A stretch of 64,000 nucleotides of DNA from JADJLQ01 sp038251405 (lineage in GTDB: Bacteria; Bacteroidota; Bacteroidia; Chitinophagales; Saprospiraceae). Positions 29,141-37,678 of this stretch are shown here, one piece after another. The DNA lies in contig JBBSBH010000011.1 in NCBI GenBank assembly GCA_038251405.1, positions 87,033-151,032 of the forward strand. The letters run 5' to 3'. Below the pieces are notes generated by a model, which made no database searches, was not told the origin of the DNA, and saw only the letters and a list, made by a program, of their open reading frames with translations. The position numbers and the translations under genes are program-made. Positions within the stretch are counted from its first letter, which is position 1. Each line of letters opens with the position of its first letter.

Positions 29141-29216
29141 ATAAAATACTTAATATTAGCAACAAAAATATTAAATAATATTGTAATATGATTATTATTT
29201 TGAATAATTTTATTCT

Positions 29217-29957
29217 GTGAAAATAATAGGAGTGATACCAGCCCGGTATGCATCGTCAAGATTTCCGGGGAAGCCGTTGACCCTGATAGCTGGTAAAACC
29301 ATGATAGAATGGGTGTACCAGGCCTGCCGTGAAAGTAAAAAATTGAATGATCTGGTAGTAGCTACTGATGACAGGCGAATACTGGATGCGGTGCTGAGTT
29401 TTAATGGGAAAGCTGTGATGACGGATACTCATCACCTGAATGGGACAAGCAGATGCATAGAAGTATTCAATACCTATTATTCTCAGGACAACAAAGCCGA
29501 TTGGATAATAAATATTCAGGGTGACGAGCCATTAATCACGGGAAAATACATCGATGAATTGATTGAGAACATTGAATCAAAACGTAACGTTGGCATCATT
29601 ACACTAGTTAGAAAATTGGAAGATCATGTGGCTGCTCAAAACCCAAATATTGTAAAATGTGTTTTCGATAGAAATCATCGAGCCCTATATTTTAGTCGTA
29701 GTCCCATACCTTTTTACCGTGGACCATCAAGGCAAGAGTATTTTCAACATGTAGGAATATACGCGTATAGCTGTAAAATTTTGATGTCACTATCCGAATT
29801 AACTGAGTCTCCCCTGGAGTCAGCAGAAATGTTAGAGCAATTGCGCTGGCTGGAAAATTCAATAGATATTCATGTAGGCATTACCCAGTATGAATCTCAC
29901 GCTGTGGATGTACCAGGTGATGTAATGCTTGTAGAGCGAGTGCTAAAAAAGAAATAA
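29217..29957 (+). CDS. kdsB: 3-deoxy-manno-octulosonate cytidylyltransferase
   Basis: The 246-residue enzyme activates Kdo as CMP-Kdo for lipid A-core assembly. Seen in order: IPARYASSRFPGKPL (nucleotide-binding N-terminus), VVATDDRRI, MTDTHHLNGTSRC, NIQGDEPLI, YFSRSPIPFYR, HVGIYAYS and ENSIDIHVG near the end. A GTG start at 29217 puts the IPARY motif at the expected distance and matches the family length. The stop at 29957 directly abuts the stop of cdd on the other strand. Confidence 0.95.
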   Translation: MKIIGVIPARYASSRFPGKPLTLIAGKTMIEWVYQACRESKKLNDLVVATDDRRILDAVLSFNGKAVMTDTHHLNGTSRCIEVFNTYYSQDNKADWIINIQGDEPLITGKYIDELIENIESKRNVGIITLVRKLEDHVAAQNPNIVKCVFDRNHRALYFSRSPIPFYRGPSRQEYFQHVGIYAYSCKILMSLSELTESPLESAEMLEQLRWLENSIDIHVGITQYESHAVDVPGDVMLVERVLKKK

Positions 29958-30437
29958 TTAATGGGTATTTAAATTTTTTCCATTAAAGGCATCGGGTAAT
30001 AATATTTTTATGGAATCATAAATTTTTATATCCTTAAAATCGACTGTACTCAATATAATTCTAATAGGAGCATTTTGCATGTCTTCAAATTCACTGATCA
30101 CCTGGCGACATGCCCCACATGGTGTGCCTGCATTAAGCAAATTATTTTTATCACTTGAGCATACCACGGCCATGGCTAAAATTTTAGATCTTGAATCCAC
30201 CACATAGGCATGTGCCAGGGCTGTTCTTTCAGCGCATAAACAGAGTGGATAGGAAGCATTTTCAATATTGGCTCCCTTATAAATTTTTTGGTTTGATTTT
30301 AATACGGCAACTCCCACCTTAAAATTGGAGTAAGGAGAATAAGAAAGCTTAAGTGCTTTGATGGCCTCTTTTATCAAAGACCTGTCTGTCACCTTAGCTC
30401 TTTTTATTGATTTCTTATTTGCGATCTTTGTACCCAT
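29958..30437 (-). CDS. cdd: Cytidine deaminase
   Basis: This 159-residue enzyme deaminates cytidine and deoxycytidine to uridine forms in pyrimidine salvage. Zinc-site motifs are present: CAERTAL (Cys ligand and catalytic Glu) and PCGACRQ (two Cys ligands), which is the homotetrameric type. YSPYSNFKVGVAVL is the usual substrate-pocket stretch. The N-terminal 20 residues are Lys-rich and slightly longer than average. It converges with kdsB without a single base between the stops. Confidence 0.95.
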   Translation of the reverse strand: MGTKIANKKSIKRAKVTDRSLIKEAIKALKLSYSPYSNFKVGVAVLKSNQKIYKGANIENASYPLCLCAERTALAHAYVVDSRSKILAMAVVCSSDKNNLLNAGTPCGACRQVISEFEDMQNAPIRIILSTVDFKDIKIYDSIKILLPDAFNGKNLNTH

Positions 30438-30457
30438 AAAATTTTAGCATCTATCGA

Positions 30458-31744
30458 TTGGTAAATTTTAATTTTACATCATTCTGGATTAATTCAAGAT
30501 ATGCGTTTCAGTTTGGTATGCTGGCCAGACCCATGGCTTTGCTTTTCCTTACTGTGATCATTGCTCATCGATGGCCAATGGGGGAGATTGCAAAATTCGA
30601 ATCGTTTGGCCTGTTTCAATATTTCATCTTTTTTTCCTGGCTTCCGGCGTGGGGATTGAGTTTTATCCGAATGGGAAGCAAAAGGAATAGTGAAGATCAA
30701 AAATCGTTCCTGTTTTCCGTTTTTATCTCTGGCTTTGTATTATCTCTGGCTCTTTGCTTTGTTTTATTGATTTTTATGACCGGCCTACTTCCCTGGGAAA
30801 GTAAGGATTGGCAACTGACTGGCAAAGCTTTTACCATCCTTTTGTCCTATTTTATTTCAAGTGCGAGTATATATCGATTTTATCTTCAAAAGAAAATGGC
30901 CAGTCAATGGCTTTATGGGGGGATACAATTTTTAGGTATTATTTTCTTCGCGTGGATCTGTTCAGATTTTAAAGCGTTTATTCAGCAATATTTTTGGTTT
31001 ACTTGTGCTTTTATTATGTACGAATTTACTCAACAAAAGTGGAGCAGAACATTTTTCAATTTTGACTTTTGGAAAGAAGTGGCGGTCTATAGTTTATATT
31101 TTGCCATGGGTTCGTTCATTACCATTATTTGCGCCTATGCCGTGCAGCGTAATTTTGGATTGGGAAATGAATTAAGTGTGTATAGATACGGTACCCGGGA
31201 AATTCCGTTGATCCCTGTTTTATTATCTGCTTTTGGTTTATCATTTTTAAAGTCATCTGCAGAAGACATTCTCCCGGTCTTGTCTCAAATGAAAACGGGG
31301 ATGGCTAAATTGATTCTTTTAATGGTGCCTGTCTTGTTGATAATCGTAATTTTTGGTAAAGAAATATTTGAGTTCCTGTATGGGAATAATTTTGACCAAT
31401 CCGCATACCTTATGGCTACATTTTCCTTGATCTATTTATTCAGATTTATACCTTCCAATATGGTACTGCAATTGTTAAATGATAAAAAAAGGATCTTAAT
31501 GATTAGTATTTTAGAGTTAATATTTATTCTGGCGGGCATAGTCTTTTTAAATGAAAGTTTAAACTTAATACAAATAGTATGGCTGATCATTATAGGTACC
31601 TGCTTAGAAAGAATGCTGCAGGTCTTTATTCTATGGAAAAAGTATAAAATTCCTATTCAGCAATATTTACCGGTAAGATTATTTCTTATTTGCTCATTCA
31701 TAATGCTTATTTTTTATTCAATTGTATGGACTGGGGCACATTAA
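30458..31744 (+). CDS. Polytopic membrane protein, polysaccharide flippase-like
   Basis: The 428-residue protein is strongly hydrophobic with about 11-12 membrane segments and basic cytoplasmic loops. The overall organisation and the FGLGNELSVYRYGTREIPLIP stretch in the middle resemble Wzx/MurJ-like oligosaccharide flippases, which would move a lipid-linked glycan across the inner membrane. The start is a TTG at 30458; the first in-frame ATG (30518, MLARPM) is an alternative that loses about 20 residues. It overlaps prmC by 19 bases and is co-transcribed with it. Confidence 0.6.
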   Translation: MVNFNFTSFWINSRYAFQFGMLARPMALLFLTVIIAHRWPMGEIAKFESFGLFQYFIFFSWLPAWGLSFIRMGSKRNSEDQKSFLFSVFISGFVLSLALCFVLLIFMTGLLPWESKDWQLTGKAFTILLSYFISSASIYRFYLQKKMASQWLYGGIQFLGIIFFAWICSDFKAFIQQYFWFTCAFIMYEFTQQKWSRTFFNFDFWKEVAVYSLYFAMGSFITIICAYAVQRNFGLGNELSVYRYGTREIPLIPVLLSAFGLSFLKSSAEDILPVLSQMKTGMAKLILLMVPVLLIIVIFGKEIFEFLYGNNFDQSAYLMATFSLIYLFRFIPSNMVLQLLNDKKRILMISILELIFILAGIVFLNESLNLIQIVWLIIIGTCLERMLQVFILWKKYKIPIQQYLPVRLFLICSFIMLIFYSIVWTGAH

Positions 31745-32553
31745 AACATAAATCATTCAATGCTTTGAGTCCTTACTTTGAAGAAAGGGAAGCGCTATCT
31801 ATCCTTAGAGCTATGCATGAAGATCTATTGGAAAAGGATTCGGGGGAGATTGTGCCCGAAAAGTTAGATGCATGGAATAAGGCTATCAGCAGAATTATTA
31901 TTCATGAACCGGTAGCCTATGTTACCGGGGTTGCTTTTTTCTTTGGGCTAAAATTGAAAGTAAATCCCCAGGTATTGATACCACGCCCCGAAACGGAAGA
32001 GTTGGTAGATGTAGCAATTAAAAGGATAGGAAAAAGGAATTTAAGGATATTAGATATTGGTACTGGTAGTGGTTGCATAGCCCTCGCGATTAAGCAAAAT
32101 ACTCCACAAGTTGAAATTTTAGCAATAGATATAAGTAAGGAGGCATTGGAGGTGGCTACATCAAATGCTAAAAAATTGAACCTGGAAATTCAATTCCTTC
32201 AAATGAATATTTTAGATAAATCTGAATGGAAAAACGTAGGAATTAATTTTGACATGATCATCAGTAACCCTCCCTATATAGCCCGGTCAGAGTCTTCTCG
32301 CATGGGAATCAGTACAGTACAGTATGAACCAGAAACGGCTTTGTATGCAGATGATGATATTTTGATTTTTTATAAGGCCATAGCCGAGTTAAGCGAGCTC
32401 ATTTTAAGACCAAAGGGAATAATACTAGTAGAAATAAATGAATTCCTGGGTGTAGAAACAAGTGCTGTTTTTAAAAATGCTGATTTCCTATCAGTACATT
32501 TAATCCAGGACTTGAACCGTAAAGATAGAATGATTGAAGTGCAGAAGCATTAA
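31726..32553 (+). CDS. prmC: Release factor glutamine methyltransferase
   Basis: This 275-residue enzyme methylates the GGQ glutamine of peptide release factors. It has a helical N-terminal domain (1-75) and a SAM-binding Rossmann domain with LDIGTGSGCIA (109-119). The catalytic NPPY lies at 181-184, and RPETEELVD sits at the domain border. The ATG at 31726 (MDWGTLKH) is preferred over 31690, because the extra 12 residues are hydrophobic and lie within the upstream gene. The end converges with the small lipoprotein operon, leaving only two bases. Confidence 0.93.
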   Translation: MDWGTLKHKSFNALSPYFEEREALSILRAMHEDLLEKDSGEIVPEKLDAWNKAISRIIIHEPVAYVTGVAFFFGLKLKVNPQVLIPRPETEELVDVAIKRIGKRNLRILDIGTGSGCIALAIKQNTPQVEILAIDISKEALEVATSNAKKLNLEIQFLQMNILDKSEWKNVGINFDMIISNPPYIARSESSRMGISTVQYEPETALYADDDILIFYKAIAELSELILRPKGIILVEINEFLGVETSAVFKNADFLSVHLIQDLNRKDRMIEVQKH

Positions 32554-32555
32554 GA

Positions 32556-32876
32556 TCATTTTTTTATTATCAGACTATCCCAAAGAGGTTTCACCGGTCT
32601 TGTTTCATCAATGGTAATATTGGTATCGACCATTGGCTTGATGGGTTTGGAAGGTACTACGATAGAATCATGCAAATATTGCTCTCTTATAGATAGAAAA
32701 AATGAATCCACAGCTTGCTCTGCTTTCTTAACAGCTACACGCTTGCAAACAGAATCTCTTTCGATATAGTATAACTGCATTCTCTCTTCGACTAAATTAG
32801 ATACTTCTTTAGGTATTTTACTCCGGGTACAGGCTAAGGAAATGAGTAAGCATAAAAAGAATATATACTTTTTCAT
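32556..32876 (-). CDS. Small lipoprotein, 106 residues, end of the lptB unit
   Basis: No family was recognised. It has a lipobox (LISLAC, Cys16) and an acidic/basic helical middle with RDSVCKRVAVKKAEQAVDSF. The Pro-rich tail reads PSKPIKPMVDTN and ends TRPVKPLWDSLIIKK. The helical segment resembles the small lipoprotein encoded just upstream (DSV, then KK, then DSI/DSF spacing), so the two may be diverged paralogues. Its start overlaps the stop of that gene by four bases. It is the last gene of the unit. Confidence 0.65.
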   Translation of the reverse strand: MKKYIFFLCLLISLACTRSKIPKEVSNLVEERMQLYYIERDSVCKRVAVKKAEQAVDSFFLSIREQYLHDSIVVPSKPIKPMVDTNITIDETRPVKPLWDSLIIKK

Positions 32877-33130
32877 TGCTGATTTATTGAGTCCAATAAT
32901 ACCTGCATTTCTCCCAGTCGCTTTTTGTAGATGCTATCATAGGCAGCTTTATATAAACTGTCTGATTTTTTAATACAAATATGATCTACACTATCTTGTT
33001 CTAATTTGATTCTATTTCGGAGCAAAGTATCACTCATGCTTACCCACGATTTTATCAGTCTCGGGTTAGATTCTCTGCAAGAGAAATTGAAAATGGAAAA
33101 CAATAAGCCATAAAGAATGATTTTTTTCAT
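32873..33130 (-). CDS. Small lipoprotein, 85 residues, coupled to lptB
   Basis: The protein has a lipobox (FNFSC, Cys18) and a short helical body with QDSVDHICIKKSDSLYK and YDSIYKKRLGEMQVLLDS, likely forming an amphipathic or coiled helix. No family was recognised. Its ATG overlaps the lptB stop (ATGA) and its stop overlaps the next small lipoprotein start. That arrangement suggests translational coupling and a shared role in the envelope. Similarity to the next gene points to an old tandem duplication. Confidence 0.65.
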   Translation of the reverse strand: MKKIILYGLLFSIFNFSCRESNPRLIKSWVSMSDTLLRNRIKLEQDSVDHICIKKSDSLYKAAYDSIYKKRLGEMQVLLDSINQQ

Positions 33131-33885
33131 TCAATTATTTTTTTTCTCAATTCAAAATTAGCGCCTAAATATACTTTCCTTACTAATTCGTCTGCCGCTA
33201 ATTCCTCAGCTGTTCCCTCTCTTAAAATGCTTCCCTCGAAAATAAGGTAAGCCCGATCTGTAATGGACAATGTTTCCTGCACATTATGATCTGTTATTAA
33301 TATCCCTATATTTTTAAGTCTCAACCTGGCCACAATACTCTGGATGTCTTCCACGGCGATAGGATCTATTCCAGCGAATGGTTCGTCCAGCAAAATAAAT
33401 TTTGGATTGGTTGCTAAAGCACGGGCGATTTCCGTTCTTCTTCTTTCACCGCCAGATAAAGCGTCACCCATGTTTTTCCGTACTTTATCGAGACCAAATT
33501 CTGAAATCAATAATTCTAATTTATCTTTTTGTTCTTCTTTAGTAAGATCAGTCATTTCCAATACGGCCAGAATATTGTCTTCTACGCTTAATTTTCTGAA
33601 TACGGATGGTTCCTGGGGCAGATATCCAATTCCTTTACGGGCGCGCATGTACATGGGTGCCGATGTAATCTCCTGATCATTTAAGAAGACTTTACCTTCA
33701 TTGGGCTTGATGAAACCTACAACCATATAAAAAATGGTCGTTTTGCCTGCTCCGTTAGGTCCCAAAAGACCGACAATTTCACCTTGTTTTACATCGATAC
33801 TGACATCCTTTACTACTTGTCTTTGGCCATACTTTTTATACAAATGCTCACTTCTAAGTTTCATTCTTTTATTTTCTTCACTCAT
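33127..33885 (-). CDS. lptB: LPS export ABC transporter ATPase LptB
   Basis: This 252-residue ATPase powers the Lpt bridge that extracts lipopolysaccharide from the inner membrane. Walker A is GPNGAGKTT, the Q-loop region is YLPQEPSVFRKLSVEDN (typical of LptB), the signature is LSGGERRR, Walker B is FILLDEPFAGID, and the switch His is in ITDHNV. The start is placed at the ATG at 33885 (MSEENKRMKL), whose ATGA overlaps the stop of the upstream gene; an 11-codon-longer frame exists. Family members are normally about 240-255 residues. Confidence 0.95.
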   Translation of the reverse strand: MSEENKRMKLRSEHLYKKYGQRQVVKDVSIDVKQGEIVGLLGPNGAGKTTIFYMVVGFIKPNEGKVFLNDQEITSAPMYMRARKGIGYLPQEPSVFRKLSVEDNILAVLEMTDLTKEEQKDKLELLISEFGLDKVRKNMGDALSGGERRRTEIARALATNPKFILLDEPFAGIDPIAVEDIQSIVARLRLKNIGILITDHNVQETLSITDRAYLIFEGSILREGTAEELAADELVRKVYLGANFELRKKIIE

Positions 33886-35495
33886 GGTTTCCAAATTATT
33901 TGTTCTCGTAATTCCCAATTAGCTCTTACATTGAAATTTCCCTGAGTAACAGTCTTTTCAGGAAATATGTTGTATCGGTAACTGCCGCTATCCCATTTTC
34001 CATTTTGATTATTGTCTTCGATGATTTGTATCGAATAGGTAGCTGGCGTCAGATACGTATAATTTAGAGTGGTAGCAACAGTTTTATGGAGGAATCTTGT
34101 ACTTACAGGCTTATTGTCCTTTAAAAGATTCACGGTGTAATTTTTGACACTATCCAGGTCAGAAATGGTGATGAACATAGTACCGGATTGTTCTGTTTTG
34201 AATGCCCTCATTTTTATTACAATAGTATCCTTATTTACCGTGCTATTAAAGCTTTTTATTGACCCCGGTAAAAAAGTAACAGTATAGGTTTTGTTTTCAA
34301 TACAGGGGCATATGACCTCAATTTCGTTTTGGTTATCCGTAATTTTAATACCTACAGGAATATTCTCTGCAGTAGAATCATCAAGCAATGTAATAGCTGA
34401 AGTATCAATACCTATAAGGGGAATATTAAATTCAAGCTTTCTAATACTATTAGGAGCGAGCGTCTTGACTTCTTTGAAATCAGGGTGAATTTTCAAACTA
34501 TCAATAGTATTTATTTTTACTCTGTTTACTGGTATTGTATCTAATATAGAATCCTTATAATTTACCAACAGGAGCCAATTTCTTGCAGTAGATGGTGAAT
34601 AGAAGTACATCAGAGTATCCACTATTTGCAATGGGATAAGATGAACGGAGTCAGCTAATACCTGGTAGGTAAGATCTTCCAGATTTACATTTGATTGTAT
34701 TTTTAGCACGCCGGCTTTATCGGTATTGTAAGCCGTAATTCGTGGGCGTACAAATGATTTAAAATAAGGTATTAAAATAGTGGTACTGTCTTCTCCCGTT
34801 TTTACTCTGCGCCTGAGATATCCTATTTCTTCTTTGTCCTGATCGTACTGATAATTTGAATTGGCATCATTCAGTACAAATATTTTGTAAGTAGTGTCTT
34901 TTATATTTTTTATACTGAACCTTCCGCTTTTATCACTTCGTGAAAAATAAATAGGTTTAGACTTGTAGACCACACTATCCGCTTCAGCATAATAGAGCAT
35001 AATGAGAATGTCTTCCTTGGCTTCATGAGTTAGTGCATCATAGATTTTCCCACTTACCTCACCTGAATCTATTACTGGTCCGGTACTAAATACAAACCTT
35101 AAATCCCTCGCTTCATTACCCTCATTCAAATCTCTGATGGCACTCCCAAAATTGATGGTATAGGTGGTATTATCCAGTAATACTTCTCTGGGGTCCAATT
35201 TTATTCTAACACCTTTGCCTCTTGGTTCTATTTTGGGGGGATAAAGTAGGGGTGGTGAAATCACTATTTGTTTTTGAGCCTCCATCAGTTTCACCCATTC
35301 ATTAAAATTTATTTCAATTACCGTTTTATCCAGGTCAGGATGAAAATTGGTTTGCATCATTTGGGTAGAATGGAGACTATCGATTACTGGAGGTATTTTG
35401 TCCCGTTCGCCGCCTTCTGGCCTGCCGATATTGGCACATTGCGAAAGACAAACTAGTAAAACCCCTGAAAAGAAAACCTGTTTGAATACCTGCAT
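33882..35495 (-). CDS. Ig-like (SbsA/Big_5-type) envelope lipoprotein
   Basis: With the ATG at 35495 the protein has 537 residues and a good lipobox (LVCLSQC, Cys20), followed by RPEGGERDKIPPVIDS. This start is preferred over a TTG at 35549 that buries the signal. The first domain (about 30-130) resembles the SbsA Ig-like fold: IPPVI, then VIEINFNEWVKL and TTYTINFGSAIRDLNEGN. A carboxypeptidase-like beta-sandwich follows (GEVSGKIYDALT to DANSNYQYD), and a similar sequence returns near the C-terminus (DNNQNGKWDSGSY). This is a common Bacteroidota lipoprotein type of unknown function. It is coupled to lptB. Confidence 0.75.
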   Translation of the reverse strand: MQVFKQVFFSGVLLVCLSQCANIGRPEGGERDKIPPVIDSLHSTQMMQTNFHPDLDKTVIEINFNEWVKLMEAQKQIVISPPLLYPPKIEPRGKGVRIKLDPREVLLDNTTYTINFGSAIRDLNEGNEARDLRFVFSTGPVIDSGEVSGKIYDALTHEAKEDILIMLYYAEADSVVYKSKPIYFSRSDKSGRFSIKNIKDTTYKIFVLNDANSNYQYDQDKEEIGYLRRRVKTGEDSTTILIPYFKSFVRPRITAYNTDKAGVLKIQSNVNLEDLTYQVLADSVHLIPLQIVDTLMYFYSPSTARNWLLLVNYKDSILDTIPVNRVKINTIDSLKIHPDFKEVKTLAPNSIRKLEFNIPLIGIDTSAITLLDDSTAENIPVGIKITDNQNEIEVICPCIENKTYTVTFLPGSIKSFNSTVNKDTIVIKMRAFKTEQSGTMFITISDLDSVKNYTVNLLKDNKPVSTRFLHKTVATTLNYTYLTPATYSIQIIEDNNQNGKWDSGSYRYNIFPEKTVTQGNFNVRANWELREQIIWKP

Positions 35496-35545
35496 GAATT
35501 GAAAAGAGGAGCAAAGGTAAAAGTATCCGGCGATCCCCGCCCATA

Positions 35546-36457
35546 TCAATGTACAAATCTTGGATGGTAGCGGTGTAAAGTCTCTCTCAAGTAGTCGGTG
35601 TCAAGATGCGTGTATATCTCTGTAGTGGTAATAGATTCATGTCCAAGCATATCCTGTACTGCTTTTAGGTCGGCTCCACCTTCCACTAAGTGAGTCGCAA
35701 ATGAATGCCGAAATGTATGTGGACTTACTTTTTTCTTTATCCCGGCTTGCTTTGCCAAATCCTTTATTAGTTGAAAGACCATCATCCTGGAAAGTTTATT
35801 TCCTCTTTGATTTAGGAATAGAATATCTTCAGATTCTTTCCCGATTTTGGGCAATCTCCGTCGCACTCCTTCTACATAAAGTTGAATGTGCTTCAAGGCC
35901 TCTGATCCTATGGGAACAATGCGTTCTTTGTTGTTTTTTCCAATCACTTTAACAAAACCCATATCAGTAAATACCATCGACAATCTCAAAGTTATTAGTT
36001 CAGTCACCCGAAGGCCACATGCATAAAGGGTCTCCAGCATAGCTCTGTTTCTTACTCCCGCATCCGTACTATGATCTATAAGAGTAAGGATAGCATTGAT
36101 TTCATCAAGTGAAAGTACATCTGGAAATTTTTTAGTCAGTTTGGGTCCTTCTAATAATTCAGTTGGGTCATCGATACAGATATCTTCAATGATTAAATAT
36201 TTATAGAAAGCTCTAATACCGGATCTGATTCTGGCCTGGCTACGCTCATCCTGGCCTTCTTCATCAAGATATTTAATAAATGCTTCCAGGTGATTCAATT
36301 TTATTTTTTCCGGTCCAAGCGATTCAAAGTTCTCAATACTGAATACGGCTAATTTTTCAGTATCCCGTTTATAAGCCTCCACAGAATTCCCTGAAAGACT
36401 TCTTTCAAGTTTAAGATAGGCAGTGAATCCATTTATAGTTGATTTCCAATCCACCAT
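35546..36457 (-). CDS. xerD: Tyrosine recombinase XerD/XerC type
   Basis: This 303-residue protein resolves chromosome dimers at dif. It has an N-terminal SAM-like DNA-binding domain (about 1-95, with ERSLSGNSVEAYKRD) and a catalytic domain. All catalytic residues are visible: Arg150 (ACGLRVTEL), Lys174 (GKNNKER), His247 and Arg250 (HTFRH), His273 (LGHES) and Tyr282 (EIYTHL). No phage or integron genes are nearby, and the length and motifs fit the housekeeping enzyme. It is the first gene of the lptB unit, with 50 bases before the Ig-like lipoprotein start. Confidence 0.92.
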   Translation of the reverse strand: MVDWKSTINGFTAYLKLERSLSGNSVEAYKRDTEKLAVFSIENFESLGPEKIKLNHLEAFIKYLDEEGQDERSQARIRSGIRAFYKYLIIEDICIDDPTELLEGPKLTKKFPDVLSLDEINAILTLIDHSTDAGVRNRAMLETLYACGLRVTELITLRLSMVFTDMGFVKVIGKNNKERIVPIGSEALKHIQLYVEGVRRRLPKIGKESEDILFLNQRGNKLSRMMVFQLIKDLAKQAGIKKKVSPHTFRHSFATHLVEGGADLKAVQDMLGHESITTTEIYTHLDTDYLRETLHRYHPRFVH

Positions 36458-36554
36458 GTAAATATATATTAAATTTTATCATAATATGAAAAATTGAAAT
36501 TACTCCCATTCTTACTTTATCTTATTCGGATTTTTTTCAAAAACCTTTCTCCTG

Positions 36555-36562
36555 TATATTTG
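36555..36562 (+). promoter_or_regulatory. Bacteroidota -7 box TATATTTG
   Basis: Exact TAnnTTTG match 18 bases before the ATG at 36581. It supports that ATG as the start of the VWA gene over the earlier in-frame codon at 36494, which would lie upstream of the promoter. Confidence 0.5.
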
Positions 36563-36580
36563 TTAAGTAATCAACTAATC

Positions 36581-37678
36581 ATGCTGCACTGGTATTTTGG
36601 AAAATTTGATCCTAATCTCGAAGGCCAAACGCCTTTCGATAAGCTATTCAAGCTATTTAAAGAATTATTACTACATACTTCCGGTGATGTGACAGAAGCA
36701 CTTTCCTGGCTTACGGATTTAGACAAAAGATATAAGCTTACTACTGAAGATTATGGTATAGCTGATTTTATCAGGGACTTAATCGACAAAGGATTTGTTA
36801 ATGAAAACCGAGAGGGAATTTTAAATCCCATGCCCAGTTCTAAACTCGAAATAGCCTTGCGCAGGCAAGCCCTGGAGGATGTATTTGATCAGTTGAAGAA
36901 GAGTAAAAAAGGAAATCATACAATTCCAAAATCAGGTTTTGGAGATGAATTTACATCCGAGATCCGGCCTTATGAATTTGGTGATAGACTTGATCAATTA
37001 GCACTTACAGAATCCATTAAAAATGCACAGATTCATCATGGGGTAGAAGAGCTTATATTACAGGAAGATGATTTAGAAGTATATGAGACCTATTTTCAAA
37101 GTCAGACCAGTACGGTATTGATGATTGATATTTCCCACTCCATGATATTGTATGGTGAAGACCGCATCACCCCGGCTAAAAAAGTTGCACTGGCATTAAG
37201 TGAATTAATCACCACCCGTTATCCAAAAGATACATTGGATATTATCACTTTTGGCGATGATGCCAAAGAAATACAAATGAAAGATCTCCCCTATTTGCAG
37301 GTAGGCCCTTATCATACTAATACGGTCGCTGGTTTAGAATTAGCGATGGGAATCCTTCGGAGGAGAAAAAATCCCAATAAGCAGATTATGATGATCACTG
37401 ATGGGAAACCCACTTGTATCAAGGTGGGGAAAAAGTATTACAAAAATCCCTATGGCATGGATCGCAAGATCATTAACAGGACACTGGCTTTAGCCTTGGC
37501 TTGCAGGAAATTACAAATACCCATTACCACATTTATGGTGGCAAGGGATCCTTACCTGGCAAGTTTTGTTGATGCTTTTACCACGGCTAATAATGGAAAA
37601 GCATTTTATAGTACGTTGGATACATTGGGAGAGTTCATTTTTATGGACTATAAAAAAAGTAAGAAAAAAAGAAGATGA
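36581..37678 (+). CDS. VWA-domain protein partner of a MoxR-like ATPase
   Basis: The 365-residue protein has a helical N-terminal region (1-150) and a VWA domain (about 177-360). The intact MIDAS motif is DISHS (Asp183, Ser185, Ser187), followed by TRYPKDTLDIITFGDDA and IMMITDGKPT, which supply the later metal-site residues. Such VWA proteins work with MoxR-type AAA ATPases as metal-insertion or protein-remodelling chaperones. The ATPase gene follows with a four-base ATGA overlap. The start at 36581 (MLHWYFGKF) is supported by the promoter box just upstream. Confidence 0.85.
   Translation: MLHWYFGKFDPNLEGQTPFDKLFKLFKELLLHTSGDVTEALSWLTDLDKRYKLTTEDYGIADFIRDLIDKGFVNENREGILNPMPSSKLEIALRRQALEDVFDQLKKSKKGNHTIPKSGFGDEFTSEIRPYEFGDRLDQLALTESIKNAQIHHGVEELILQEDDLEVYETYFQSQTSTVLMIDISHSMILYGEDRITPAKKVALALSELITTRYPKDTLDIITFGDDAKEIQMKDLPYLQVGPYHTNTVAGLELAMGILRRRKNPNKQIMMITDGKPTCIKVGKKYYKNPYGMDRKIINRTLALALACRKLQIPITTFMVARDPYLASFVDAFTTANNGKAFYSTLDTLGEFIFMDYKKSKKKRR

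Noticed and set aside
35546..36457. Integrase of a mobile element or phage
   Set aside because: The length, motifs and operon with lptB fit the housekeeping XerC/D enzyme; there are no attachment-site repeats or phage genes beside it.
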